From the NCBI RefSeq assembly GCF_009856295.1, contig NZ_WMEU01000001.1, forward strand, positions 1,364,001 through 1,428,000: 64,000 nt of DNA, written 5' to 3'. This document shows, one piece after another, positions 8,538 through 17,246 of the stretch; position 1 is the stretch's first letter; each line of letters starts with the position of its first letter. Below the pieces are notes generated by a model, which had not been told where the DNA came from, searched no databases, and saw nothing but the letters and a program-made list of their open reading frames with translations. This DNA comes from Pontibacillus yanchengensis. Its GTDB lineage: Bacteria > Bacillota > Bacilli > Bacillales > BH030062. The position numbers and the translations under genes were made by a program.

Positions 8538-10037
8538 TCACAAAAGAGGTGAGAATAGTCTTGCAAACGCCTCTTTAAATTTAGCAGAATTTTTACGTTT
8601 TGAAAATGTATCAAGCATTACTTGCTGTGACTTTTCGAGATCCGAGTGGTAATTTCGAGTTAAATCTTGTACTGGTGTACCATCATATAAAATAATATTC
8701 ACCTCAAAGTTAAGATAGAAACTTCTTACGTCCATATTTGCTGTACCGACAGAAGCTGTTTCATCATCAATAATCATAATCTTATGATGCATGAAATCTT
8801 TCTCGTACAAATAAATATTAATGCCATCCTCCAATAATTCAGGGAAATAAGAGTGGCCTGCATAATAAGCGAGCCAACTATCAGATTGCTTTGGTATAAG
8901 AAGAGTGACTTCCACTCCTCTTTGGGCAGCTATCCGTAACGCAGTATGAATTTCTCTTGAAGGGATGAAATATGGAGTAGCAATTTTGACAGAGTGTTCT
9001 GCACTATTCACGAGAGTAGTGTACACATCCCTCATGATTTGATGTTCATTATGAGGCCCGCTAGGTACTACTTGCAACATCGTATTAGACTCTTTCGGAT
9101 TAACGACTGGCTGATTGCTGTATTGATCAACTAAATATTCGTTAGCAATGTACCACCAATCCACTAAGAAGATGAGATGTAGATCTTTTATAGCCTTTCC
9201 CTGAATAATTGTATGTGTATCCCGCCAATCTGGGTGATCCTGAGAAATCCCTCTATATTCGTCTCCTATGTTCATCCCACCTACAAATGCCATTTCATTA
9301 TCAATCACGATAATTTTTCTATGGTTACGAAAATTAAACGTTTGAGTTAACAGACCAGAAGCAAGTGGTAAAAACTCATGCACTTCCACACCAGCCTGGC
9401 GCATTCTTTTTATATCGCGTTTCTTTAACTTTATACTCCCCGCTGAGTCGTATAAAAGCCTTACTTTCACACCTTCTTGAGCTTTGTTAATTAAGATTGT
9501 TATAATATCTTCGCCAGTTTCATCTGAATTGAATAAGTAGTATTCCATATGGATGAAAGACGTAGCCTGTTTCAACTTTTCCATAATCTTTGGGAAAGCT
9601 TCATAACCATTCGTCAAAATATTTACTTGATTTTCAGTTCGCAACGGGGTTTCAGCATAGGATTGAATGATATTGTAGACCCTTTTTTGCTGTGGTTTTA
9701 ATGGGAGATGATCATAATCCTCTGGTTCCTGCTCCTGAAAAACCTTATTTGCCTTCTTTCTTTTATTTTGAAATAAAAGTCCCTGTCGAGAGAGTTGACC
9801 GGAATAAATGTAAAAGAAATACCCAATGATTGGGACGAAGCAAATCAAGAAAATCCACAACATCGTATCGGTTGATGACCTTCTCTCAAGAATAATGGAA
9901 AAAGAAATGACTACAACCAACACAAAATAAACCACAATAAATAGTATTTGAAAGATAATACTAACCGGGATTAACATGATACCTATGAAGGCGGATCCTA
10001 ATAGTAAAAGTATGAGCAGCTGGATTGATGGCCTCAT
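8538..10037 (-). CDS. cls: Cardiolipin synthase
   Basis: Joins two phosphatidylglycerol molecules into cardiolipin and glycerol in the membrane. The 499-residue product has two N-terminal membrane helices, a PLDc_N region and two phospholipase D (HKD) motifs, NHRKIIVIDNEMAFVGG and HHKIMIIDDETASVGTANMD. The length fits the family. The start at complement 10035-10037 (MRPSIQLL) is chosen because AAGGAG lies about 8 bases upstream; an in-frame start 22 codons earlier has no ribosome-binding site and adds a hydrophilic tail not usual for the family. Confidence 0.93.
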   Translation of the reverse strand: MRPSIQLLILLLLGSAFIGIMLIPVSIIFQILFIVVYFVLVVVISFSIILERRSSTDTMLWIFLICFVPIIGYFFYIYSGQLSRQGLLFQNKRKKANKVFQEQEPEDYDHLPLKPQQKRVYNIIQSYAETPLRTENQVNILTNGYEAFPKIMEKLKQATSFIHMEYYLFNSDETGEDIITILINKAQEGVKVRLLYDSAGSIKLKKRDIKRMRQAGVEVHEFLPLASGLLTQTFNFRNHRKIIVIDNEMAFVGGMNIGDEYRGISQDHPDWRDTHTIIQGKAIKDLHLIFLVDWWYIANEYLVDQYSNQPVVNPKESNTMLQVVPSGPHNEHQIMRDVYTTLVNSAEHSVKIATPYFIPSREIHTALRIAAQRGVEVTLLIPKQSDSWLAYYAGHSYFPELLEDGINIYLYEKDFMHHKIMIIDDETASVGTANMDVRSFYLNFEVNIILYDGTPVQDLTRNYHSDLEKSQQVMLDTFSKRKNSAKFKEAFARLFSPLL

Positions 10038-10189
10038 ATTGTTTCTCCTTTTTTCGGGTTTGCTTGCGTGTTTCTTTTCCCATAGTTTGTGATATTCAAA
10101 CAACCTCTTCTTTCTGAATAAGAATCATCAGAAAGAATACTCTTTCTTTATAAACCATGGTCATACATCACTTATGTATTTCTCCTATG

Positions 10190-10227
10190 GAAAACAAAAA
10201 TCCTGACTATGAAAATGGGTCAGGATT
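10190..10227 (-). terminator. Terminator of the nucleotidyltransferase gene
   Basis: Stem AATCCTGAC / GTCAGGATT (10199-10207 with 10219-10227) with a U-rich tail on the minus strand. Confidence 0.8.
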
Positions 10228-10271
10228 TTTTATCTATGCTATTGATTAACAACATCAATACATATTTACCT

Positions 10272-11264
10272 TTATGATTTCTGTTCACTAGCTAATTCAT
10301 GTTTCGAAAGGTCTATTAACTTATCACTGATATTAAGTAGACTTTCAATCTTAGGTTTCGGTAAAGCTATAAAGCCAATGGCTTCTAAGCTTCTTTTCAA
10401 CTCTTCTGGAAGCTTAGCATAATAAGCATGAAATTCTTCATCTTGAGAGGTTTTCAACAGAAGTAAAAATGCTTCACTATAGGATTGCCATAATAAATTG
10501 AACAATTCTCCCTCTTGTAATAATCGCTCTTGTTTATGTTTACCTATTTCATCCTGCAAGTTAGAAAGTCCAGGCAAATGAGAGAAACCAATTTCCCGTA
10601 AATAAAGACGTAAATGAGTCATGGTTTTCGATACTTCAGAAATATCGACTTTTTCAATCGGTTTGATTGGAACAGAGTCTATTAATTCATCAAAAAGTGG
10701 AAGCTCCATAATGTTTGGTATCATACTATCGATGGAAACTCTATCGTGATGCAAAAATTGATACATTAAAGCTGCTTCAGCCCATGCTCCCATAGCAGCA
10801 TGAGTAGCAGCAAAATAATTTTCTCTTCTAAGTTGATCTATGGCGTACTCTTTTCTTCCCTGTACAATTCTCTCTACATCTTGAATGACATCACGTTGTC
10901 CTTGAACAGAAGAGAAATAGGACTGTGCCCATCCTTGTAGCTTACTTAATTCAGCATTTGTATCCTTCAAAATAACTGACTCATTTAAATAACGAAAATG
11001 CCATGGGTTATAAGAGAAGAGTTCTTTATTTGGAAACTCCAATATAGATTTTACATGCAATTGAACAATTTCCCCATCATAAGAGATATCCTGTTCACCT
11101 AAGTATTGTTCACGCCCAGTAAAACAAATCAAATCAATATCACTAAATTCATCAGCTTCTTCTCTTGCTACCGAACCGATTAAACATACATACGTACAAA
11201 AGGTAAGATTCTCGTCAACAAATGCTTTAGCCTTTTCCATTAATTCAAGGTTACGAGGAAGCAT
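10272..11264 (-). CDS. Nucleotidyltransferase-domain protein
   Basis: A 330-residue cytoplasmic protein with an N-terminal polymerase-beta-type nucleotidyltransferase motif, IGSVAREEADEFSDIDLICF, giving GS and the D-x-D pair that bind metal and NTP. The rest is helical, similar in layout to aminoglycoside-type nucleotidyltransferases, but the acceptor is unknown. The ATG start follows GGGGGAT at 7 bases; an in-frame GTG five codons earlier overlaps that site. A monocistronic unit with its own terminator. Resistance or a housekeeping role cannot be told apart from sequence alone. Confidence 0.75.
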   Translation of the reverse strand: MLPRNLELMEKAKAFVDENLTFCTYVCLIGSVAREEADEFSDIDLICFTGREQYLGEQDISYDGEIVQLHVKSILEFPNKELFSYNPWHFRYLNESVILKDTNAELSKLQGWAQSYFSSVQGQRDVIQDVERIVQGRKEYAIDQLRRENYFAATHAAMGAWAEAALMYQFLHHDRVSIDSMIPNIMELPLFDELIDSVPIKPIEKVDISEVSKTMTHLRLYLREIGFSHLPGLSNLQDEIGKHKQERLLQEGELFNLLWQSYSEAFLLLLKTSQDEEFHAYYAKLPEELKRSLEAIGFIALPKPKIESLLNISDKLIDLSKHELASEQKS

Positions 11265-11557
11265 GTATTCATCCCCCACTTTCTTATATTTAATAATGTT
11301 CTCATTCTTTTCTATACATTCTTTCTAATTCGATCAATGTAGCGATGTTCCCTCTTTTTTCGACAATTTGCTATACACCCTATCTAATACCAAACAATAT
11401 TGGTTATAATATGTCTCAGTGTTGCAAAATGGTTTTCTTTTTAATCATTTTTCATTATTCTTTATTATAGGTTTATTCCTAGTATCCAATATACTAATTT
11501 CTATACCCTAAATCATTCGTATTTAAAAGTAGGTTTTAGTAAAAAAGGAGAAATCAT

Positions 11558-12244
11558 ATGAGTAACATTTCACAAATGTATGAGCATTATTTGGGTAATC
11601 GAAATAAAAAAATTCAATTTGCCCTTTATCTGTTCGGGATTGTTATCTCGAGTTTAGGTTTGGCTCTTCTTTTTAAATCTGGAGTGGGAGTAGCACCTGG
11701 AGATACAGTGGCTTTCGGATTAGCAGAGATAACTAATATAAAGGTTGGTTACTTCTTAATTGCAGGTTTTGTAACCCTCGTCCTTATTAATGCCAAGATT
11801 GCAGGACAACGACCTAAGTTTGAATCCATTATACCTAGCTTATTAAGAGGCCTCACGTTAAACGTATGGCTTTACCAAATACTTGGTGAGTCAAAATTTG
11901 AAGTTTGGTGGGCTCAATGGGGAATATTCGGTATTGGAGTTATTTTTTTGGGTTTAGGAATCGGCATGTATTTAAGATCTCCATTCCCACATATACCTGT
12001 AGATCATTTTATGATGGTTGTAAACGAAAAAACAAACAGCTCCAAACGATTTGTGCGAATTCTGTTTGAAGCTGGTTTGGTTCTAATTGGCTTCCTACTT
12101 GGTGGTTGGGATGTCGTTGGAATCGGCACCTTAATTACGGCACTATTTTTAGGACCAATTATTCAATACTTTTATGATATCACTGTTTTTATTGAATATC
12201 TTGGAGACAAAGGCAAACAAAAATCTAAAACCGCATTAGAGTGA
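11558..12244 (+). CDS. YczE/YyaS/YitT-type membrane protein
   Basis: A 228-residue membrane protein with about five or six helices. The start (GIVISSLGLALLFKSGVGVAPGDT) and GLGIGMYLRSPFPHIPVDHF resemble the YczE/YyaS family; YczE is needed for surfactin-type synthetase activity in B. subtilis, but the molecular role of the family is not settled. AAAGGAG lies 7 bases before ATG 11558. The last 9 bases overlap the end of the opposite-strand broken gene. Confidence 0.75.
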   Translation: MSNISQMYEHYLGNRNKKIQFALYLFGIVISSLGLALLFKSGVGVAPGDTVAFGLAEITNIKVGYFLIAGFVTLVLINAKIAGQRPKFESIIPSLLRGLTLNVWLYQILGESKFEVWWAQWGIFGIGVIFLGLGIGMYLRSPFPHIPVDHFMMVVNEKTNSSKRFVRILFEAGLVLIGFLLGGWDVVGIGTLITALFLGPIIQYFYDITVFIEYLGDKGKQKSKTALE

Positions 12245-12796
12245 ACGCTTTTTTCGATTAGCGTTCACTTTTTTAATCAGAATCCAAAGTAAAGCAGCAG
12301 CCATTAAAATTCCGTTTACAAGAGAAAAAACATCCCCATAATAATCATCATCCCAATACGATATAGGACCTCGAATCACCTTCAAACTGAATGGATAAAA
12401 AACGGGTACAGCATCTTCAACGTGAGTGAGTAAATCAATGACAATATGGCCTAACCATCCATATAGAAAGCCTGTCCACCTGTTCAATTTCCATCCTTTG
12501 AAAAATACAACCATTCCATAAAAAATCATCCATACAGCAAAAGAATGTCCAGCTTGTCTAAGTACTTCTACTACTGGATGAGCAAATAGTGCATGAGCCA
12601 TCTCATGCATAAGACCACGCCAATCAACCTCTTCTAATTATTGAGATGAAATAATGTCCCCAAAGAACAAAATGTAAAAGAACATAATATAATAAACAAT
12701 ATCCGGTATTAGACTTCCAATAATAGCATACTTCACAACATCTTTACGCTTTCTCATAGCTACATATGTCCAAAAACCATGGTGTAGTGTATTCAT
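12236..12796 (-). pseudogene. DUF457-like membrane-bound hydrolase, split by an in-frame stop
   Basis: One reading frame of 187 codons is interrupted by a TAA at complement 12638-12640. Before it the frame reads MNTLHHGFWTYVAMRKRK...FGDIISSQ; after it, still in frame, LEEVDWRGLMHEMAHALFAHP and then three more hydrophobic segments. HHGFWTY near the start, SLIPDI and GWLGHIVIDLLTH resemble the metal-dependent membrane hydrolase family DUF457/YbcI. The start has AAGGAG at 9 bases, so transcription signals survive. Readthrough, or a real change of one codon, are alternatives to decay. Confidence 0.75.
12241..12274 (+). terminator. Terminator inside overlapping coding ends
   Basis: Stem GTGAACGC / GCGTTCAC (12241-12248 with 12261-12268) followed by six Us. 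The same bases encode the last residues of the minus-strand DUF457-like gene. Confidence 0.8.
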
Positions 12797-12835
12797 TGAA
12801 TTAAGCTCCTTATATATACTCTCCACTAATATTAG

Positions 12836-12877
12836 AAAAGAAAAGAATGGATTGCCATTAAAACACAATCCATTCTC
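12836..12877 (-). terminator. Terminator of the 76-residue hypothetical gene
   Basis: Stem AGAATGGATTG / CAATCCATTCT (12844-12854 with 12867-12877) with a tail of Us interrupted by one C on the minus strand. Confidence 0.8.
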
Positions 12878-12883
12878 ATGATT

Positions 12884-13114
12884 TTAACACCATCCAAGAT
12901 CACAATCTTCTACAAATTGTGTCACAGGCTCTCGTTTGGGTTCTATTTTATAGATGCGGCTATTTTCTCGAATATATCCTGCGAATAAAACATATTCCTT
13001 GTTCTTATCGGAGTACATAACCTCGCCAATCTTATCGGAATAAAAAAACAACTCAATCCCATCATCACAAATCTTTCCACAAACCTTATCTGTGATATCA
13101 ATTCTTTCGGTCAT
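12884..13114 (-). CDS. Small hypothetical protein, 76 residues
   Basis: No family recognised. It is an acidic soluble protein with five cysteines (KVCGKIC near residue 12 and DCDLGWC at the very end) and several aromatic beta-strand-like stretches such as YVLFAGYI. It is called because GAGGAGGTT lies 7 bases before the ATG and a terminator follows directly. The cysteine pairs could bind metal or form disulfides, which is speculation. Confidence 0.65.
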   Translation of the reverse strand: MTERIDITDKVCGKICDDGIELFFYSDKIGEVMYSDKNKEYVLFAGYIRENSRIYKIEPKREPVTQFVEDCDLGWC

Positions 13115-13393
13115 GTGAATAACCTCCTCTATTAAAGATTCGCTCTGCCATCTTTAACCGTTGGTATCATACATCATAATATCCCGTTCGATTCATTTCT
13201 GTAATATATCTTACAAAGAACATACTGATAACCTATAAATGGCAGCTTACTATATCCTTATAGATTATGCCTACAAAAAAGAACTTGTCACCACTTTATT
13301 TACTAAATTTTCTGATTTTTATACTTATTAGTCATTCAACATAAGAGGCATAATCTGGAAGACTTGGATTCGAGATAGTTTGGGGGGAGTGGG

Positions 13394-13572
13394 ATGTTTC
13401 CGTAGATTTAGTTAGAATAAAGGTGGCCGTGGAACAACTCGCGTCCTGCCAGCGAGCTGGCGAGCTACCTTCGGGGAAAAACACCCTCAGGGGGTCTTGC
13501 CTACCCCTTTCTCCGGCGGGAGTCTCCTTGTTCCATGGCCACCTCCTGCGATGTTGGGAGAAACGGAAACAT
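13394..13572. repeat. GC-rich hairpin repeat, copy A
   Basis: Outer arms ATGTTTCCGT (13394-13403) and ACGGAAACAT (13563-13572) and inner arms 13422-13437 and 13528-13543 (GTGGCCGTGGAACAA against TTGTTCCATGGCCAC) make a long imperfect hairpin. The core is a diverged, reverse-complement copy of the element at 13761-13938 (shared GAGACTCCCGC and AAGACCCC-type segments). It is much GC-richer than its surroundings. This resembles the widespread intergenic repeat of Bacillaceae with unknown function. Open frames across it are not genes. Confidence 0.8.
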
Positions 13573-13760
13573 TGCGAACTTAGAGAGGTTGAGGTATTTG
13601 AATATCTTCTGACGGTCCACACCCTAGTAAGTTCTAGTATAACAATTGGTTCATAACAAAAAATTCTGTGGCAAGAAAGCTAATGGACAGTAGTTCGCTG
13701 TTTGTAAAAAATAAAGTTTTATTTGTCCTTAAGATCTACCCAGACATACAACATTTGGCC

Positions 13761-13938
13761 ATGGGTCCGATAGCCATTACCAGGTTGGGGTGAAGGGGAA
13801 CTGCGAGACTCCCGCGGGAGAAAGAGGTTGGTGAGACCCCAGAGGGAGCAAAGCGACTGAGAAGGCTCACCAGCTCGCCCGCAGGAAAGCGAGTTGCTTC
13901 ACCGTAACCCCCTTCCACTTTTCAAGTATCGGACCCAT
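13761..13938. repeat. GC-rich hairpin repeat, copy B
   Basis: Flanked by a perfect 12-bp inverted repeat, ATGGGTCCGATA (13761-13772) and TATCGGACCCAT (13927-13938). The inner sequence holds GCGAGACTCCCGCGGGAGAA and GGTGAGACCCC, typical of a common Bacillaceae intergenic repeat. It is the opposite orientation to copy A, 190 bases away. The rest of the 13115-14010 gap holds nothing else I can support. Confidence 0.8.
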
Positions 13939-14010
13939 CACCTCTTAAATATATCTAGAACTCAAGTCTTCAAGATAATAGGGCTATATCAGAATAAATA
14001 CGCATTCTCT

Positions 14011-14048
14011 ATAAAAAATCCTAGCTCTACTATAAAAGAGCTAGGATT
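14011..14048 (-). terminator. Terminator of the sucrose operon
   Basis: Perfect 12-bp stem AATCCTAGCTCT / AGAGCTAGGATT (14017-14028 with 14037-14048) followed by Us on the minus strand, 6 bases past the sacA stop. Confidence 0.9.
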
Positions 14049-14053
14049 CAGTA

Positions 14054-15502
14054 CTATTCCTGTTTTAACGTCCAGCTAGTGATATCTACATTGACTGTAC
14101 CTTCACTTCTAACAGCCATATCTTGATTCGTATGGGAAGGAAATATGCGGGCAGAGAATACTTCTTCTCCATCGTTTACAAACACTTCAATGGATGAAGC
14201 ATCTACAAACAACCTCATGCTTTGTAGTCCAGAAGATAAGTGACAACTTCTAGATTCCTTTTCATCATGAATTAAACTGTTTCGATATAAGCTAAACTCA
14301 CGATCATGTTGGTTGTAAGAGAGTGTAATGCAATCAAACAATTCTAATTCAAAAGATGTCATTTCCTCTGTATTGTTCAAGCCGATTTCTATCTCAGAAG
14401 CACAATCCAATTCAGAAGGCCAAACATACTGTTGATTAGCAAGGTTAATGTTTGCGATTGTAGTGGGTTCTTCCCTCAGTTGTTTCAGCTCTTCAATAGG
14501 TGTTTGATATACCTTACTATTACATAATTGAAGCTCTCTAGGCACGGTCATACAATGAATCCATCGATAGTTAATAGTTGGGTGATGCGCCTCTTGATCA
14601 TCAGGTACTGACATCCACCCAAACATGATTCTTCTCCCATGGTCATCTAATGTCGTTTGAGGAGCATAGAAATCAAAGCCACGATCAATTTCCACAAATG
14701 AAGAACCATGAAATCTTGAATGATGGTAATCCATCTGCCCTACCATGTAACCTGATTGATGCGCGTTATTGTAAAGAACCCCATCAGCTTTTACACCTTG
14801 AGGTGAAAATAGCAAGACATCTTTATCTTCCAAAGCAAACATGTCAGGGCACTCCCACATATAGCCTAGATTGTCTCCATGAGCTGGTCCTGCAATTTGC
14901 CCTTTACATTCCCATTTCTCTAAATCAGGAGATTCGTATAACACCACACAACCTTCTTCTTCAGTCGTTTGAGCGCCAATGACCATATACCAACTTCCTT
15001 CATGCTGCCACACTTTCGGGTCGCGGAAATGTGCTGTATATCCTTCTGGTAGCTCAATCACAACGCCTTGTTTTGAGAATTCAATTCCATCCTCAGACGT
15101 CGCTAAACATTGGTAAGTTTCCCGATTATTTTGTTCATCTTTTACATTTCCAGTGTAGAATAACTTCATTTTTCCATTATGAGCTACAGCGCTGCCTGAA
15201 TAACAACCATTTTTATCATACCAATTACTAGGAGCTAAGGCGATTGGCTCAAGGCTCCAATTCACTAAATCAGTCGAGGAATAGTGCCCCCAGTACTTAG
15301 CCCCATGCGTCGTATCAAAGGGCATCCACTGAAAGAACAAGTGATAGGTGCCTTTCCACTGGATGAATCCATTTGGATCATTTAAAAGGCCCACAGGAGG
15401 CACAACATGATAGTGTTGTCGGTGTGGATCCCTTTCAACTATATCCTTGTGTAGTTCTATTTCCTGATAGGCTTTATAACGTAATTCTTCATCTCTATTC
15501 AT
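14054..15502 (-). CDS. sacA: Sucrose-6-phosphate hydrolase (GH32)
   Basis: Cleaves sucrose-6-phosphate, made by the PTS during uptake, to glucose-6-phosphate and fructose. The 482-residue enzyme shows the GH32 motifs NDPNG (41-45, nucleophile Asp), FRDPKVW and WECPDMF (acid/base Glu), plus the C-terminal beta-sandwich. I start at MNRDEELRYK with GGAGGGG upstream at somewhat long spacing; a GTG twelve codons earlier lacks a ribosome-binding site. It follows sacP by 137 bases and shares its LacI-type control. Confidence 0.93.
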   Translation of the reverse strand: MNRDEELRYKAYQEIELHKDIVERDPHRQHYHVVPPVGLLNDPNGFIQWKGTYHLFFQWMPFDTTHGAKYWGHYSSTDLVNWSLEPIALAPSNWYDKNGCYSGSAVAHNGKMKLFYTGNVKDEQNNRETYQCLATSEDGIEFSKQGVVIELPEGYTAHFRDPKVWQHEGSWYMVIGAQTTEEEGCVVLYESPDLEKWECKGQIAGPAHGDNLGYMWECPDMFALEDKDVLLFSPQGVKADGVLYNNAHQSGYMVGQMDYHHSRFHGSSFVEIDRGFDFYAPQTTLDDHGRRIMFGWMSVPDDQEAHHPTINYRWIHCMTVPRELQLCNSKVYQTPIEELKQLREEPTTIANINLANQQYVWPSELDCASEIEIGLNNTEEMTSFELELFDCITLSYNQHDREFSLYRNSLIHDEKESRSCHLSSGLQSMRLFVDASSIEVFVNDGEEVFSARIFPSHTNQDMAVRSEGTVNVDITSWTLKQE

Positions 15503-15639
15503 CCTGAATCCTACCCCTCCATCTTGATTTGGTTCCACGAAAATATGGTGAGCTTTCTACGAAATTAACTGCACTCTGAAAGTGGAACAGTAAAGAAGAC
15601 CCTGTGAGCCAAGGCCTTCCTCAAATGTTTTACTAATTT

Positions 15640-17043
15640 TTATTTTTTACTATCATTCAGCATATCATCTGAGAAACCGAACATGTAAGTTAATACAAAG
15701 GCTACTCCAATACCTACAACGTTTACTAGAATATATCCAAGTAGTTGACCATTTAAATATAGAAGCATACCTGGAAGGACGGTGATAGCCATTCCCGTAG
15801 CTTTTAAGCCAAGCATTGATGCTAGGAAACCACCTGCACCACCACCAATCAGTCCCATAACGAATGGCCTAAAGTAGCGTAACGTAACACCAAAAATAGC
15901 TGGTTCTGTGATTCCTAGGAACGCAGATACCGCAGAAGGGAAGGATAATGCTTTTAACTGTTTGGATTTTGTCTTCACACCTACTGCAAGTGCTGCACCA
16001 CCTTGAGCAGCGATTGCTGCTGTGATAATTGGGTTAAATGGATTGTACCCTAAGTTATTCAATAATTGAATCTCTAGGAAGTTAAAGATGTGGTGGACAC
16101 CCGTAATAACGATTATTTGGTTAAAGAAACCAATTATCAGTCCACTAAGTCCAAATGGTAGTTCTAACAAGAATTTCGTTCCTGCGAAAATATATTCCTC
16201 TAACTGGTGGAATACCGGACCAATGACTAGTAGACCAAGTGCTATCATGACAAGAAGAACTAGAAACGGCGTTACAATTAAATCAAGTGATTCCGGTACA
16301 TATTTTCGGACTCGTTTTTCAAACTTAGCCCCAATGATACCCATAAAGAATGCTGGCAATACTGAACTTTGATAACCTACTACCGGAATAAAACCAAAGA
16401 ATTTAAGAGGTTCTGCATCTCCACTTGCTACGTCCCAGGCGTTCGGCAAGGCCGGTGATACTAGCATCAAACCGAGGACTATACCGAGGACTGGATTACC
16501 TCCAAACACCCTGAAGGTAGACCACGCAATAAGAGCAGGTAAAAAGATAAAGGCTGTATCTGTTAATACTTGCGTAAATAGAACAAAGTTTTCTGGTACA
16601 CTATCTGGGGTCAATCCAAATAAGGCTAATATCTCTTCTTGTAAAATAAGTCCACGAAGACCCATGAATAAACCAGTTGCAACAATGGCTGGGATAATCG
16701 GTACGAACACATCACCAAATGTACGGATAGCTCGTTGAAAAGCATTTCCTTGTTTACCTGCTTCTTCTTTCATCTCTGATTTAGATGATCCTTCTACCCC
16801 TAGCTTTGTTACTTCTTCATAAATACGATTTACAGTACCTGTACCAAAAATAACCTGGTACTGTCCTGAGTTATAAAAGGCACCTTTTACTTTTTCAATT
16901 TTCTCGACTTCTTCTACATCTACTTTTTCATGGTCATGAACCATAATTCGCAGACGAGTAGCACAGTGAGCAACCGATTGAATGTTTTCTTCTCCGCCAA
17001 TCGCGTCAATGACCTGCTTCGCAATTTCTGAATTACTTGCCAT
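15640..17043 (-). CDS. sacP: PTS sucrose transporter, EIIBC
   Basis: Takes up sucrose and phosphorylates it. The 467 residues hold an N-terminal EIIB domain with the phosphocysteine Cys27 (VAHCATRLR) followed by an EIIC domain with about ten membrane helices and the GITEPAIFGVTLRYFRPF loop. There is no EIIA domain, as usual for SacP, so a separate glucose-type EIIA must supply the phosphate. A strong GGGAGGA precedes the ATG. First gene of sacPA, downstream of two LacI-type operators. Confidence 0.92.
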   Translation of the reverse strand: MASNSEIAKQVIDAIGGEENIQSVAHCATRLRIMVHDHEKVDVEEVEKIEKVKGAFYNSGQYQVIFGTGTVNRIYEEVTKLGVEGSSKSEMKEEAGKQGNAFQRAIRTFGDVFVPIIPAIVATGLFMGLRGLILQEEILALFGLTPDSVPENFVLFTQVLTDTAFIFLPALIAWSTFRVFGGNPVLGIVLGLMLVSPALPNAWDVASGDAEPLKFFGFIPVVGYQSSVLPAFFMGIIGAKFEKRVRKYVPESLDLIVTPFLVLLVMIALGLLVIGPVFHQLEEYIFAGTKFLLELPFGLSGLIIGFFNQIIVITGVHHIFNFLEIQLLNNLGYNPFNPIITAAIAAQGGAALAVGVKTKSKQLKALSFPSAVSAFLGITEPAIFGVTLRYFRPFVMGLIGGGAGGFLASMLGLKATGMAITVLPGMLLYLNGQLLGYILVNVVGIGVAFVLTYMFGFSDDMLNDSKK

Positions 17044-17070
17044 TGTTTATTCCTCCCTATTACATATTGA

Positions 17071-17225
17071 TGTAATCGTTCACACATCGTGTGCAGACGT
17101 ATTTTATAATTGCCATTTCGAATCTACTTTAAAATAAGGAATCGATTACATATTTATTAAATAAAAAATGTAAGCGGTTTTATTTATTTTCTAAAAAAAT
17201 AAATGTTTTTATGTGAACGATTACA
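17071..17225 (-). promoter_or_regulatory. Paired LacI-type operators before sacP
   Basis: TGTAATCGTTCACA at 17071-17084 and its exact reverse complement TGTGAACGATTACA at 17212-17225 flank the sacP promoter region, 128 bases between sites. A partial third copy with AATCGATTACA lies at about 17140-17150. All fall in the 203-base gap between the repressor gene and sacP. The spacing would allow DNA looping by a LacI-family tetramer, which is inference. Confidence 0.75.
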
Positions 17226-17246
17226 TAACTCATTTATTAATTCACA

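Noticed and set aside
13332..13918. Several 60-96-codon frames on both strands
   Set aside because: They are translations of the GC-rich hairpin repeats and have no conserved start or ribosome-binding site.
13394..13938. CRISPR array or attachment sites
   Set aside because: The copies are inverted, diverged and lack regular spacers; they fit an intergenic hairpin repeat.
17044..17246. Antiterminator (RAT/SacT-type) control of sacP
   Set aside because: No ribonucleic antiterminator sequence or overlapping terminator was found; LacI-type operators explain the control.
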